DNA of 64,000 nt, from NCBI GenBank assembly GCA_023229665.1, contig JALNYW010000001.1, positions 682,001 to 746,000 of the forward strand, read 5' to 3'. This DNA comes from Patescibacteria group bacterium (GTDB lineage Bacteria; Patescibacteriota; Patescibacteriia; 2-12-FULL-60-25). The notes below the pieces were generated by a model, which made no database searches, had not been told where the DNA came from, and was given only the letters and a program-made list of their open reading frames with translations. A program made the translations under genes and the position numbers. This document shows, in pieces, positions 43,831 through 52,353 of this stretch (positions are counted from its first letter, which is position 1; each line of letters starts with the position of its first letter).

Positions 43831-46288
43831 AGTGGTTGGACTCTCCCTCGGCCGGAGGCTCGGGAAGAGCGATCGGCGGCTGCGGAGCATCCGGGAGCGC
43901 GGCGGGCATGCCGCGCACCGTGTCACGACGCACGCGCGTCGTGGCGTCGGCGTCACGGCCGTTGCCATTGCCATGGCCGCTCGGAGCGAGCGGGAGGGAC
44001 CGGATCACGGTCGGCTCCCGGTCGCTGTCGGGCACGTCCGCGTCCGCGTCCGCATCGAGCCCCTTGGCATAGGGCTTGGTGGGCTCGGGCTTCAGGGAAG
44101 CCGGAGGCGTGAGCAACGGGTTTACCATGAAGCGCGTCGGCTCCGAAGCCAGCTCGTCCTCACCGTCCCCCGACGCATCCTCGGCCGCGCGCTCGGCGGC
44201 CGCGGCCGCGATTGCGCTTCCGAGGTCCACCGGGCGTTCCGTGGTCTCGCCCTCGTCCTGATCGGCCAGGGGCTCGGTGCCCAAGCCGACCGGGGTCTCG
44301 ATCGCAGGAACGGCCGCCGGAAGCGGCGCATGTCCCGCCGTCAGGGTCTCCAACGAAGGCTGCTCGCCGTCGGGGACGGTATGCGTACCCGGCGCGGGCG
44401 TCTGGTCGTGCAACTCGGGCGCGAGCCCGAGGAGCCGGTCCATGGCCTCCAGCGCCTTGCCGAAGCCCTCTTCGTGGATGATGCGCAGGAAGTCGTTCAG
44501 CGTCGGTCCACGCAGCTCGTGGATCGTCATCTTCTCGCCCTTCTTGCCCTTCGCGGGGTTCTGGAAGACTCGCTTCAGCGAGAACTTCTCCATGATCTTC
44601 TCTCCGTCGACGACGCGTCGGCGCTCGCCCTGGTGGAAGGCGAGGATGGAGCCGAACTCTCCGCGCCAGATGGCGAAGAGCTTCTCGCGGATCACGGAGA
44701 TCTGCGCGAGCAGGGTGCCGTCGTCCGACGGCTTGGCCTGCTTGGCTTCCTCGAGCTCCCGGCGAAGCACGCCCACCTCGGTCTCGAAGGGAACGAGCGT
44801 TTCGATGCGGTCGTTGAGAGCCCGACGTTCTTCGTCGAAGTTCTCTCCGAACCGGTTCAGCTCGTCGGCGTGGGCGCGGTCCCGGGCCTGCACGGCGTCG
44901 GTGACGGCGCGCTCGAGACCCGGATGGACCCCGCGAGCGAGCTGATCGATGCGTTCCTCGTCGAAGGCGACCGCGTCGCCGAACGATCCGGCCCACGCGG
45001 TCTGCAACTGCAGGTGCCGGTGGGTGGAGGTGAGCAGGAAGGCCAGCGTCGCCTTGGCGGACTGGTCCACCATGCGTCCGAGCTTGAGAAGCAGTCCGTC
45101 GAGACCCTTCTCGTTCTTCAGGGCACCGTCATCGACGGCCCGGAAGATCTCACGGTAGTTGTTCTCCGTGGCTTCGAACGGGTTCTTTGCCGGAGGCGGC
45201 GTCGGAACGGAAACCGCGAGGGACGTCTGGGCGACCCCCAGAAGCGCCTTCTCGGCCTTCTTCAGGTACTCCCTGAGCGTCTTGGCCAGGTTCTCGACCG
45301 TGACCTTCTGCTTGGTCTCCTCGTTGAAGACCGTCAGCACCTCGACGAGCTGCAGGCTCGTGGTGGTGTCGGCGACGCGCACGGCGTCGTCGAGCTTGCG
45401 CTGCCACTCGCCGTTGAGCTGCTGGCGGAGCTGGATCTTCTCCGACTCGCGCATGTCGATGATGCCGACCTTGCGCGTGACGAGCGCCCAGAAAAGAGCG
45501 GCGACCAGCAGCAAGCACAGGATGCCCATGAACCAGATCCGGTTTACCCGGTTCTCGTCGGTCGCGCGTGCTGCCGCGAGCTCGGTCTCGAGCTGCGCGA
45601 CGCGCTCCGCGGACGCCGTGTCCACGGCCGGTTCCTCGGGAACCTCGAACGTCATGTCCGAACCGGGGGTCTCCGCGGTCGCGGAGACACGGTCCACGGC
45701 CGCGCTGAGCGCGGACGCGTAGGCGCCGACCGAAGACGGCGGCGCGCCCCGGGCGATGAGCGCCTGGGCCGGGTCGTTCGTCTCACGAGCGACGTCCCTC
45801 ACCTCGGTCGCCGAAGCGATGGTGATGCGGTGCGTGATGTCGTCGAGCTCTTCGCCCGGCGAACGGATGATCTCGCGCGGGATGAGGTACATCATCCCTT
45901 CCACGAGCTCGCGGCGGACGGATCCGTCGGCGCATCTCGTCGAAGCGAACGTGGCGTAGTCGATGCGGTCGGTGATCGACCCGTCGTCGTGCTCGATCCC
46001 GTTGCGGGTCGGAGGCACGCGACCGCGGCCGTTCTCGATGCAGCGGTAGTTCACGTGATGCGGATTGAGCGCATCGATCTGGTCCTCGGTCGTCCCGGGC
46101 GCGGCAAGCGCCACCAGGTGGGCATAGGGCTCGCGGCCCTGCGCCCGCAGGCGGTAGAACGCGTGCCCGTCGATCTCGACGGAGCGCGCGCGATCCTCGA
46201 GCGACTCGCGGAGCGAGTCCTGTGCCGACGCGAACGTCGGCACGAACCAGGCCAGAAGGGCCGTCAGGAACAGGTTGCAGAACTTCAT
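43829..46288 (-). CDS. Large membrane protein, paralogous architecture to 41767-43680
   Basis: An 819-residue protein. ATG 46288 is chosen for its purine-rich ribosome site (GAGAGGAAG) and because MKFCNLFLTALLAWFVPTFA is a signal peptide. The exported part (about 24-255) contains DQIDALNPHHVNYRC and a second Cys (STRCADG). A transmembrane helix (IWFMGILCLLLVAALFWALV) lies near 257-277. The cytoplasmic part is helical, with coiled coil at about 470-530 and a basic segment (FSLKRVFQNPAKGKKGEK). A 200-residue Pro/Ala/Asp-rich tail ends in AEGESNH. The architecture suggests a tension-bearing or signalling link across the membrane. Family is unknown. A 917-codon plus-strand frame across the gene is a composition artefact. 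Confidence 0.75.
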   Translation of the reverse strand: MKFCNLFLTALLAWFVPTFASAQDSLRESLEDRARSVEIDGHAFYRLRAQGREPYAHLVALAAPGTTEDQIDALNPHHVNYRCIENGRGRVPPTRNGIEHDDGSITDRIDYATFASTRCADGSVRRELVEGMMYLIPREIIRSPGEELDDITHRITIASATEVRDVARETNDPAQALIARGAPPSSVGAYASALSAAVDRVSATAETPGSDMTFEVPEEPAVDTASAERVAQLETELAAARATDENRVNRIWFMGILCLLLVAALFWALVTRKVGIIDMRESEKIQLRQQLNGEWQRKLDDAVRVADTTTSLQLVEVLTVFNEETKQKVTVENLAKTLREYLKKAEKALLGVAQTSLAVSVPTPPPAKNPFEATENNYREIFRAVDDGALKNEKGLDGLLLKLGRMVDQSAKATLAFLLTSTHRHLQLQTAWAGSFGDAVAFDEERIDQLARGVHPGLERAVTDAVQARDRAHADELNRFGENFDEERRALNDRIETLVPFETEVGVLRRELEEAKQAKPSDDGTLLAQISVIREKLFAIWRGEFGSILAFHQGERRRVVDGEKIMEKFSLKRVFQNPAKGKKGEKMTIHELRGPTLNDFLRIIHEEGFGKALEAMDRLLGLAPELHDQTPAPGTHTVPDGEQPSLETLTAGHAPLPAAVPAIETPVGLGTEPLADQDEGETTERPVDLGSAIAAAAAERAAEDASGDGEDELASEPTRFMVNPLLTPPASLKPEPTKPYAKGLDADADADVPDSDREPTVIRSLPLAPSGHGNGNGRDADATTRVRRDTVRGMPAALPDAPQPPIALPEPPAEGESNH

Positions 46289-46403
46289 GGCTTCCTCTCT
46301 TCCTTCCAAACCGAAACTTGGTTGAGTTACGTACTGTTAAACTGGAAAGGGCGAATGGCTTGCGCCATCGCCGTCATCGTTGGTCGAAAACAGGCGACGA
46401 CCA

Positions 46404-46432
46404 AGATCATCATACATTATTAGGATTGTCAA
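46404..46432 (-). promoter_or_regulatory. Promoter of the 43829-46288 gene
   Basis: TTGACA (46432-46427), then TGATCT at spacer 17. The -35 is two bases from the divergent -35 of the 46473 gene. Confidence 0.6.
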
Positions 46433-46434
46433 GG

Positions 46435-46463
46435 TTGCACCCGGGGGGCTTTTTCGCTATGGT
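46435..46463 (+). promoter_or_regulatory. Leaderless-type promoter of the methyltransferase gene
   Basis: TTGCAC 46435-46440, spacer 17, TATGGT 46458-46463, with the ATG 9 bases downstream. Confidence 0.75.
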
Positions 46464-46472
46464 CTGGGCTAA

Positions 46473-47642
46473 ATGAAGCACTTTTTGCTGGCCGGCATCC
46501 ACCCGGAACTCACCCTCGCCGAAGCCGAGGCTGTTTTATCTATAAAGATTGAACAAAGAATGGGTCCGATGCTGTTCGTGGACCAAGCCGGCTTTGACGG
46601 GGCCGCCCTCCAGGAACGCCTCGCCGGGGTGGTAAAACTCGGGGATGTCCTGTTTGAGGCTGATCTCAAAGATTTGGAACTGAAGGCCTTGGCCGAACAG
46701 CTCGCCGACCAAATCGACGTCCGCCCACGCGGCGAACGCGTCTTGTTCGGACTCACCGTCATTGGTTCGTCGAATGACATCGCTCCGCTCAAGAAGTTGC
46801 CCATCGAGCTCAAACGCACGCTCCAGGACCGCGACCGGTCCGTGCGCTGGGTAACGGGTGACCGCGGCGAAATCTCCCCCGCCGCCGTCGCGAAGCTCAA
46901 GCTCACCACCGAAGGGTATGACTTCGTCATCGGCGTCTCGGGCAAAAAAGCCGTGATCGGACTCACGACCCATGTGCAAAACGCCGACGCGTGGAGCTTG
47001 CGTGATTATGGCCGTCCTTTCCGCGACGCGAAAACGGGCATGCTGCCGCCTAAACTCGCGCGTTTGATGATCAACCTCGCCACGCATGACGGCCAAGAAC
47101 CAACCTCTTTACTTGATCCGTTTTGCGGCGGCGGAACCGTTTTAATGGAAGCCGCCATGCTGTTTCCGGATGCGGTCTTGGTTGGCTCTGACATTGATCC
47201 GATCCAGGTGGGCGGGTCCAAGCAAAACTTCGTCTGGCTCAATCAGGAAGGCCTGGTGGCGCTTTCATCCGAACCGAAACTGATCGTGGCTCCGGTACAA
47301 AATCTCGGGCGCGAAATCCAACAAACCTTTGATGCCATCGTCACCGAGGGCTATCTCGGCGAGCCGTTGCGCGGACATGAACCGCGGCCGTTTTTGATGA
47401 AGAACCAAGAAAACGTGGAGGGCGTTTGGGAAGATGCCTTGCCCGTCCTCGCCAATCTTTTGAACAAAGGCGGACGCCTGGTCTGCGTATGGCCGGAATT
47501 CGTCGTGGGTAAGGAAGTCGTTTCCACGGATGCGTCCGCCGCCGCCAAACGGGCCGGCTTTCGCGTTCTGCGTTCTGACCTCAAATACGGCCGGGCCGAC
47601 CAACGCGTGGTACGCCGCGTGATCGTGCTGGAAAAGGCGTAA
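46473..47642 (+). CDS. UPF0020/TrmG10-like RNA or DNA methyltransferase
   Basis: A 389-residue Rossmann methyltransferase. The SAM-binding motif I is LLDPFCGGGTVLMEAA, preceded by PPKLARLMINLA and DYGRPFRDAKTGMLPPKLAR, as in the TrmG10/RlmL family that methylates guanine N2 in tRNA or rRNA. The catalytic NPPY/DPPY motif is replaced by TEGYLGEPLRG, a variant seen in distant members. The N-terminal 170 residues may be a diverged THUMP-like RNA-binding region. It is expressed from a leaderless promoter. Substrate is uncertain. Confidence 0.82.
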   Translation: MKHFLLAGIHPELTLAEAEAVLSIKIEQRMGPMLFVDQAGFDGAALQERLAGVVKLGDVLFEADLKDLELKALAEQLADQIDVRPRGERVLFGLTVIGSSNDIAPLKKLPIELKRTLQDRDRSVRWVTGDRGEISPAAVAKLKLTTEGYDFVIGVSGKKAVIGLTTHVQNADAWSLRDYGRPFRDAKTGMLPPKLARLMINLATHDGQEPTSLLDPFCGGGTVLMEAAMLFPDAVLVGSDIDPIQVGGSKQNFVWLNQEGLVALSSEPKLIVAPVQNLGREIQQTFDAIVTEGYLGEPLRGHEPRPFLMKNQENVEGVWEDALPVLANLLNKGGRLVCVWPEFVVGKEVVSTDASAAAKRAGFRVLRSDLKYGRADQRVVRRVIVLEKA

Positions 47643-47668
47643 CATCAGCCAAAAAATATTGTAATTTA

Positions 47669-47697
47669 TTGACAGCCGCACCGTTTTTAGCTATGGT
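47669..47697 (+). promoter_or_regulatory. Promoter of the 47775 gene
   Basis: TTGACA 47669-47674, spacer 17, TATGGT 47692-47697. The leader carries a CCCCCGAC/GTCGGGGT hairpin. Confidence 0.8.
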
Positions 47698-47774
47698 CGG
47701 CTGTTCTCGCAATTCTGCGGAACAACAGGACTTTCCCCCGACGTAGTCGGGGTACAAACTCGGAGTAAGCAGTC

Positions 47775-48947
47775 ATGGCCAACACCCCTCCGGTTCCCAA
47801 GCGTGTCCCGGTCGCTTCGGTGATTCCGATCCAGAAGAGACCCCGACGTGACGAAACCGTATCGTTCGAAACGGAGCGCAAGCCCGAAAGCGGCAGCACG
47901 GAAATCATCGTGGGCGTGCTCCTGGACGACGAGCGCCCGACCGACCTGCACAAGACGATCCCGGAAGAGCATGGGGCGCACAACCTCATGAATCTTCCGG
48001 TGGAAACGTTCGAGGCGGGAAAGACGATCATGGACTTCGAGCGCGCGCTCGACGTCGTACACGTCATCCTCGAAGGCGCCGCAAGCGTCTACGAGATCGA
48101 CGAGCACGGCGATCCCATGGACCAGCCGAGCTACGAGCTTTCGCGGGGCAATCTCATCAACCGCGAACTGCTGGGCAGGGACGGCGAGCACATGCTCGAC
48201 TCCCCCGTCCGCATCGTCGCGCGGACCAAGGTCCGCACGCTTCTCGTCACCGTCGCCGATCTCATCGGACCGACGGTCGGGGCGATCGAGCGCCGGGCCC
48301 GCGTCCGGTACATGCTGGAAATCCTCGTCGAACGCATCGACAAGCTCGAGGGCGAGCGCGGAACCATCCGCGCGCTCGAGCGGGATTTCAACAGCGCCCT
48401 CGATGCGGAACGCGAGAAGCAGGACGAGCAGAACCGCAAGTTCGTCGAACTGCTCAGCCGGTTCGGACAGCTCGAACGCGAGAACGCGGCCCTGAACAAG
48501 GTGAACCGCGAGCTCACGGTCGGCGCCGTCCAGAAAGCCGTGCGCCTGCGACTGAACGAGCTCGATCGGGAGAACCGCGAGCTCAAGGAGCACAACCGCA
48601 AGCTCGTGAAGAAAAACACCGAGCTCGAGGCGACCTCCAAGTCGCAGATGCAGTACGTCGAATCCGTCACGGAAGAAGTGATGGAATACGAACGGCTGCG
48701 TGACCTGCTCGGACTCGAGAGCACGGATCGTGACCGCCTGATCGAAGAGCTCCGCCGCATCTTCCTCAACCTCTACCAGCTCAAGCATCCGAAGCTCCAA
48801 AGCCTCGGCGTCCTTGGACTGGGGGAGCTGAGCGAGCTCGGCGTCAACCTCCCCGGAGGCGATCCGTCGCTAAGCGAGGACGAAATCGAAGCCGGCATCG
48901 CCGCCATTCCGGCGGACCCCGGCTCTGACCCTGGCCCGGACACGTAA
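47775..48947 (+). CDS. Cyclic-nucleotide-binding-domain-like protein with long coiled coil
   Basis: A 390-residue soluble protein. Residues about 75-165 follow the beta-roll pattern of CRP-type cNMP domains: ETFEAGKTIMDFERALDVVH, VILEGAASVYEIDEHG, ELSRGNLINRELLG, VRIVARTKVRTLLVTVADL. The phosphate-binding cassette is not clearly conserved, so a ligand may be absent. Residues about 180-330 are coiled coil (RLRLNELDRENRELKEHNRK). The C-terminus is acidic and Pro/Gly-rich. There is no DNA-binding helix-turn-helix, so it is not a CRP regulator. The next gene has the same plan. GGAG precedes ATG 47775. Confidence 0.72.
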   Translation: MANTPPVPKRVPVASVIPIQKRPRRDETVSFETERKPESGSTEIIVGVLLDDERPTDLHKTIPEEHGAHNLMNLPVETFEAGKTIMDFERALDVVHVILEGAASVYEIDEHGDPMDQPSYELSRGNLINRELLGRDGEHMLDSPVRIVARTKVRTLLVTVADLIGPTVGAIERRARVRYMLEILVERIDKLEGERGTIRALERDFNSALDAEREKQDEQNRKFVELLSRFGQLERENAALNKVNRELTVGAVQKAVRLRLNELDRENRELKEHNRKLVKKNTELEATSKSQMQYVESVTEEVMEYERLRDLLGLESTDRDRLIEELRRIFLNLYQLKHPKLQSLGVLGLGELSELGVNLPGGDPSLSEDEIEAGIAAIPADPGSDPGPDT

Positions 48948-48985
48948 CCCGCTACGGCGGAACGACGTGTTCGGGCTTTTTTTTC
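48947..48985 (+). terminator. Terminator after 47775-48947
   Basis: ACCCG/CGGGC closes a loop with an inner GCGGAACGACGTGTT stretch, followed by eight Ts. Confidence 0.6.
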
Positions 48986-49022
48986 TTTCCAAGAAACGCC
49001 CGGCGAAAAAAATGGTATTTTA

Positions 49023-49051
49023 TTGACAATTCGGCCGAATTACGCTACGGT
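49023..49051 (+). promoter_or_regulatory. Promoter of the 49123 gene
   Basis: TTGACA 49023-49028, spacer 17, TACGGT 49046-49051. Confidence 0.78.
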
Positions 49052-49122
49052 CGAATGTCCTGCGGATTCTCCCGGGACGCCGTAAATTACGGGTTCGAAC
49101 CGTCAAAACCAGGAGCAGTGCC

Positions 49123-49953
49123 ATGGGCAACCCCGAGCGCAAGAAGCTCGATCCGCGCGCCCACTCGGCGCGCTACATCGAGGCACGCCGACAGCGCCGT
49201 TTGGGAGGCGCCAAGCTTCCCACGTCCGTCTTCGAGCCGAACGAAGTCCTCGTCGACTTCGACGAGGACATGGAAACCGGACTCGTCATCATGATCGGCC
49301 ATGCGGATGTCTACATCCACGTAACCGAAAAGGACGAGGCCGGCCGTGAGGTCGAAACCGTTCGCAAGCAGCCGATCCAGGAGCTGGCCGAGGGCGACTT
49401 CGTCAATGCCGAGCTCTTCACCCACGACGGCGTGGCGAACGGCGGCATCTCCGAGGTGCGCGTCGTCGCGCGCACCCAGGTCACGGCCGTGCTCGTCTCG
49501 CCCTACGATCTGGCGGACGACAAAGTCCACCCGATCCAGCGCCAGGAACGGACAGACTTCGTCTTCGACGCCCTGGCCCGCGCGCTCGAGAAGCACGAGC
49601 AGCTCCGCCGCTGCCACCGGCTCGACGAAGAGCAGTTCGACGCGGCCATCGACGCGGAGCGCGGCAAGCGCGACGAAGCCGTGAGGGAGATGGTGCAAGC
49701 CAACCAGCGCGCCCACCGGCTCGAGCGGCAGAACGGGGAGCTCCAACTCCGCATCGACGGGCTCGAGGCCGAAAACGCCACGCTCGCCGAGAAGAACGCG
49801 GAGCTCAACCGGAAGTATGCGGAGCTCGAAGCCTCGTTCCAGGAAGCGATGTCCAACAGCTGGACAGAACTCACCGAGAGCGAGGTCGAACAGGGCGTCT
49901 CCTGGCTCCCTCCCGGACCTGATCCGACCAAAAAGCCGCCTGACAGCGGCTGA
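49123..49953 (+). CDS. Second cNMP-domain-like/coiled-coil protein
   Basis: A 276-residue paralogue-like neighbour of the 47775 protein. The beta-roll stretch at about residues 45-130 has VFEPNEVLVDFDEDMETGLV, IMIGHADVYIHVTEKD, ELAEGDFVNAELF and VRVVARTQVTAVLVSPYDL in the same order. Coiled coil follows at about 180-255 (RLERQNGELQLRIDGLEAEN). It has AGGAG upstream of ATG 49123 and its own promoter and terminator. The pair may form hetero-oligomers through their coiled coils. Ligand and partners are unknown. Confidence 0.72.
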   Translation: MGNPERKKLDPRAHSARYIEARRQRRLGGAKLPTSVFEPNEVLVDFDEDMETGLVIMIGHADVYIHVTEKDEAGREVETVRKQPIQELAEGDFVNAELFTHDGVANGGISEVRVVARTQVTAVLVSPYDLADDKVHPIQRQERTDFVFDALARALEKHEQLRRCHRLDEEQFDAAIDAERGKRDEAVREMVQANQRAHRLERQNGELQLRIDGLEAENATLAEKNAELNRKYAELEASFQEAMSNSWTELTESEVEQGVSWLPPGPDPTKKPPDSG

Positions 49954-49970
49954 TGGTCGGTTTTTTTATT
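49924..49970 (+). terminator. Terminator after 49123-49953
   Basis: Outer CCGACCA/TGGTCGG and inner AGCCGC/GCGGCT stems, then TTTTTTTATT. It begins inside the coding region. Confidence 0.88.
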
Positions 49971-50200
49971 TACGGATAGATCTGATTGCCGTCTTCATCA
50001 AACACTTTGATGGCCTGGACCGGGCACGCCTGGGCCGCGAGCAAGATCGTCTCCGCATCGGCGCCGTTCTGGTCCACGATATAGGCCTTGTTTTCTTCGT
50101 CGAGCTGGAACACTCCCGGCGCGACCGTCACACAAGGCGCGGCCCCGATACAGGCGTCGCGGTCCACTTCGACTTTGGAAATTTTGAGGGGTTTGCTCAT
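49970..50200 (-). CDS. Ferredoxin with an incomplete 4Fe-4S motif (3Fe-4S type)
   Basis: A 76-residue single-cluster ferredoxin. The first cluster motif is CIGAAPC, in which the second of the usual three cysteines (C-x2-C-x2-C) is Ala. The distal Cys-Pro is in AACPVQAI-like AQACPVQAI. This three-cysteine pattern is typical of [3Fe-4S] or exchange-labile [4Fe-4S] ferredoxins. It is the last gene of the Fe-S assembly operon and overlaps the NifU-like gene by 4 bases, so it is probably an electron donor or a test substrate of the machinery. Confidence 0.88.
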   Translation of the reverse strand: MSKPLKISKVEVDRDACIGAAPCVTVAPGVFQLDEENKAYIVDQNGADAETILLAAQACPVQAIKVFDEDGNQIYP

Positions 50201-50424
50201 ACTTGGACGAAACGGACGGTCTTAATTTCCGGCGCTTTCTCGGCCAGGATTTCCTGGATGCCCTCCGCGTACGAGGCGGTACAGGCGCAATCGCCGCAAA
50301 AACCGGCGAGTTCGATCTTACAGCTGGCTTCGTCGGATTCGAGGACGCGGATTGAGCGGCCGGCAGCGTCGAGCATCGGCTTCAAATCGGCGAGGGTCTG
50401 CTCCAGAGCTTCGTTGGCATTCAT
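50197..50424 (-). CDS. NifU C-terminal-domain Fe-S scaffold/carrier
   Basis: A 75-residue NfuA/NifU-C domain that binds a bridging [4Fe-4S] cluster through the CxxC in GFCGDCACT. The N-terminal helix (LEQTLADLKPMLDAAG) and C-terminal EIKTVRFVQV fit the fold. It lies 11 bases after iscU and overlaps the ferredoxin start as ATGA. Confidence 0.93.
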   Translation of the reverse strand: MNANEALEQTLADLKPMLDAAGRSIRVLESDEASCKIELAGFCGDCACTASYAEGIQEILAEKAPEIKTVRFVQV

Positions 50425-50435
50425 AGCTCGCGTGA

Positions 50436-51113
50436 TTATGCTCCGAAATACTTCTCTTTGTAAAACCGGATAAGCTGTTCGACTTCCGGGATGCAGGACG
50501 GATCACCCGTCCCGACCTTGGTGCGCTGTTGCACCTTCTCGAGGGTATCCGCGCCCTCGAGCACCGCTTCTTCGATGTCGTGGTCGGTAATCTTCAAGAC
50601 TTTATCGATGATGCGGCCCGCTTCCACTTCGATTTTTTCGATCTGTCCGCTCTTGCGGTAATAATCGTTCACCGCGCTGCGCAAGGCTTTATCGCCAAGC
50701 ACCGAGCAATGAACTTTACGCGCCGGCAATCCGCCCAAGCGAGCCATGATGTCCTGCGGACGGAGCTTGAGCGCCTCTTCGACCGGCATTCCGCCGTTCT
50801 CCGTCACCATCACCGACAGCATGGACGTCGAAGCGATCGCCGAAGCGCATCCGAACGTCTTCCATTTAAAATCTTTGATCTTATTGTCCTCGATTTTGAG
50901 CCAGACCTTCATGGCATCGCCGCAGGCCGGCGAGCCGACCATGCCCATATAGGCGTCCTTGTAATCGGCTTCGTCTTCCAGAAAATTCTTGGGATGGAAA
51001 AAGTGGTCCTTCACCGTGTCGGTATAGAACCAGCCTTTTTCTTTCGTGGGCGCGACCACGTCGCCTTTGCGGGCTTCATTGGTGGCGGCAGCGATCGGTT
51101 GCGTGTCAGACAT
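50436..51113 (-). CDS. iscU: IscU/NifU-type scaffold with degenerate BFD-like C-terminal domain
   Basis: A 225-residue scaffold on which Fe-S clusters are built. Residues about 30-160 are the IscU domain, with the three conserved cysteines in GSPACGDAM, FGCASAIAS and KVHCSVLGD. Residues about 170-222 resemble the [2Fe-2S] BFD-like middle domain of NifU (DHDIEEAVLEGADTLEKVQQ, TKVGTGDPSCIPEVEQLI). Only one of its four usual cysteines remains, so this part probably no longer holds a cluster. It is separated from iscS by one base. Confidence 0.92.
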   Translation of the reverse strand: MSDTQPIAAATNEARKGDVVAPTKEKGWFYTDTVKDHFFHPKNFLEDEADYKDAYMGMVGSPACGDAMKVWLKIEDNKIKDFKWKTFGCASAIASTSMLSVMVTENGGMPVEEALKLRPQDIMARLGGLPARKVHCSVLGDKALRSAVNDYYRKSGQIEKIEVEAGRIIDKVLKITDHDIEEAVLEGADTLEKVQQRTKVGTGDPSCIPEVEQLIRFYKEKYFGA

Positions 51114-51114
51114 A

Positions 51115-52353
51115 TTAGTTGGTGTGGGTTTCGAAGTATTTCATGTCGAGATTAACCGGGCTCATCATGCGCAAACGCTCAACAATAGCCGGCATGATCT
51201 TGATGACGTAATCCACGTCTTCCTCCGTGGTCGCGTGACCAAGTGTGAAGCGGATAGAACCATGCGCCGCCTCATACGAGAGGCCGGTCGCGAGAATCAC
51301 GTGCGAAGGATCAAGCGAAGTTGAAGCACAAGCCGAACCGGTCGAAGCCATGACGCCTTCGGCATCGAGATACAGCACGGCCGCCTCACCTTCGATGTCG
51401 ATGAACGAAACATTCACGCTATTCGGCAGACGCTCGGTCGGATGACCATTCAAAATGGTCTTCGGAATGGCGAGCAAACCAGCCGCAAGCTTCTCACGGA
51501 GCGCGAGCAAACGCGCCGACTCAACTTCACGATCAGCCTGCGCGAGTTCGAGCGCTTTCGCGAGGCCAATAATGCCCGGCACGTTCTCGGTTCCCGAACG
51601 CAAGTTACGCTCCTGTCCCCCGCCGATGATCAGCGGCTGGAACTTCACGCCGCGGCGCACATACAATGCGCCCACGCCCTTGGGGCCGTAGATCTTTGAC
51701 CCGTTCAAGGTCAGCAAATCGGCGTGCAACTTTTCGACATCGATCTCCAGAAAGCCCGTAGCCTGGCACGCATCGGTATGGAGATACGGAAGCGCGGTCT
51801 TTTGTTCCTTGCGCCACTTCAAAAGTTCTCGGCCGATATCGGCAATCGGCTGGATGGTGCCGATTTCGTTGTTCGCCATCATCACGGTCACCAAAACCGT
51901 GGTCGGTTTCAAGGCGGCGACAATATCTTTTGGATTCACCTGGCCATACCGATCAACGCCCACGGTCGTAAGCTCGATTTCCTTGCGACGCTGGAGCCAA
52001 ATCAGGGGCTCGATCACGGCATGGTGCTCCACCGCACTCACAATCACATGCGGTACGACTTCAGGACCATGCACCTTCTTCAACTCATTCATGAAATACC
52101 GCGGCACGCCGAGTACGGCCATATTGTCAGACTCGGTTCCGCCGGACGTGAACAGGATTTCGTCTTCGTGTCCGCCCAAAAGTTTGGCGATGCGGCCACG
52201 CGCTTCCGTCACCGCTTCTTTCGCGCGCATGCCAAGCGTGTGGAAAGACGAGGGGTTGCCAAATACGTCCGAAAAATACGGACGCATCGTCTCAAGCACG
52301 CGGCTATCGAGCGGCGTGGTGGCGGCATGGTCTAAATAGATGAGACGTTTCAT
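51115..52353 (-). CDS. iscS: Cysteine desulfurase (IscS/NifS)
   Basis: A PLP enzyme that takes sulfur from cysteine for Fe-S assembly and tRNA thiolation. The 412-residue protein from ATG 52353 starts MKRLIYLDHAATTPLD, the family N-terminus; the ATG overlaps the regulator stop as ATGA, which excludes the longer frame to 52437. Motifs are FTSGGTESDNMA, HTDACQATGF, the PLP lysine in LNGSKIYGPKG, and the persulfide cysteine in GSACASTSLDPSHV. Followed by iscU with a 1-base gap. Confidence 0.96.
   Translation of the reverse strand: MKRLIYLDHAATTPLDSRVLETMRPYFSDVFGNPSSFHTLGMRAKEAVTEARGRIAKLLGGHEDEILFTSGGTESDNMAVLGVPRYFMNELKKVHGPEVVPHVIVSAVEHHAVIEPLIWLQRRKEIELTTVGVDRYGQVNPKDIVAALKPTTVLVTVMMANNEIGTIQPIADIGRELLKWRKEQKTALPYLHTDACQATGFLEIDVEKLHADLLTLNGSKIYGPKGVGALYVRRGVKFQPLIIGGGQERNLRSGTENVPGIIGLAKALELAQADREVESARLLALREKLAAGLLAIPKTILNGHPTERLPNSVNVSFIDIEGEAAVLYLDAEGVMASTGSACASTSLDPSHVILATGLSYEAAHGSIRFTLGHATTEEDVDYVIKIMPAIVERLRMMSPVNLDMKYFETHTN

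Noticed and set aside
43670..46423. 917-codon open frame on the plus strand
   Set aside because: It is antisense to the 43829-46288 gene, has no ribosome site, is Arg/Leu/Val low-complexity, and is explained by the GC-rich GAG/CTC codons of the minus-strand gene, which has signal peptide, TM helix, promoter and terminator.
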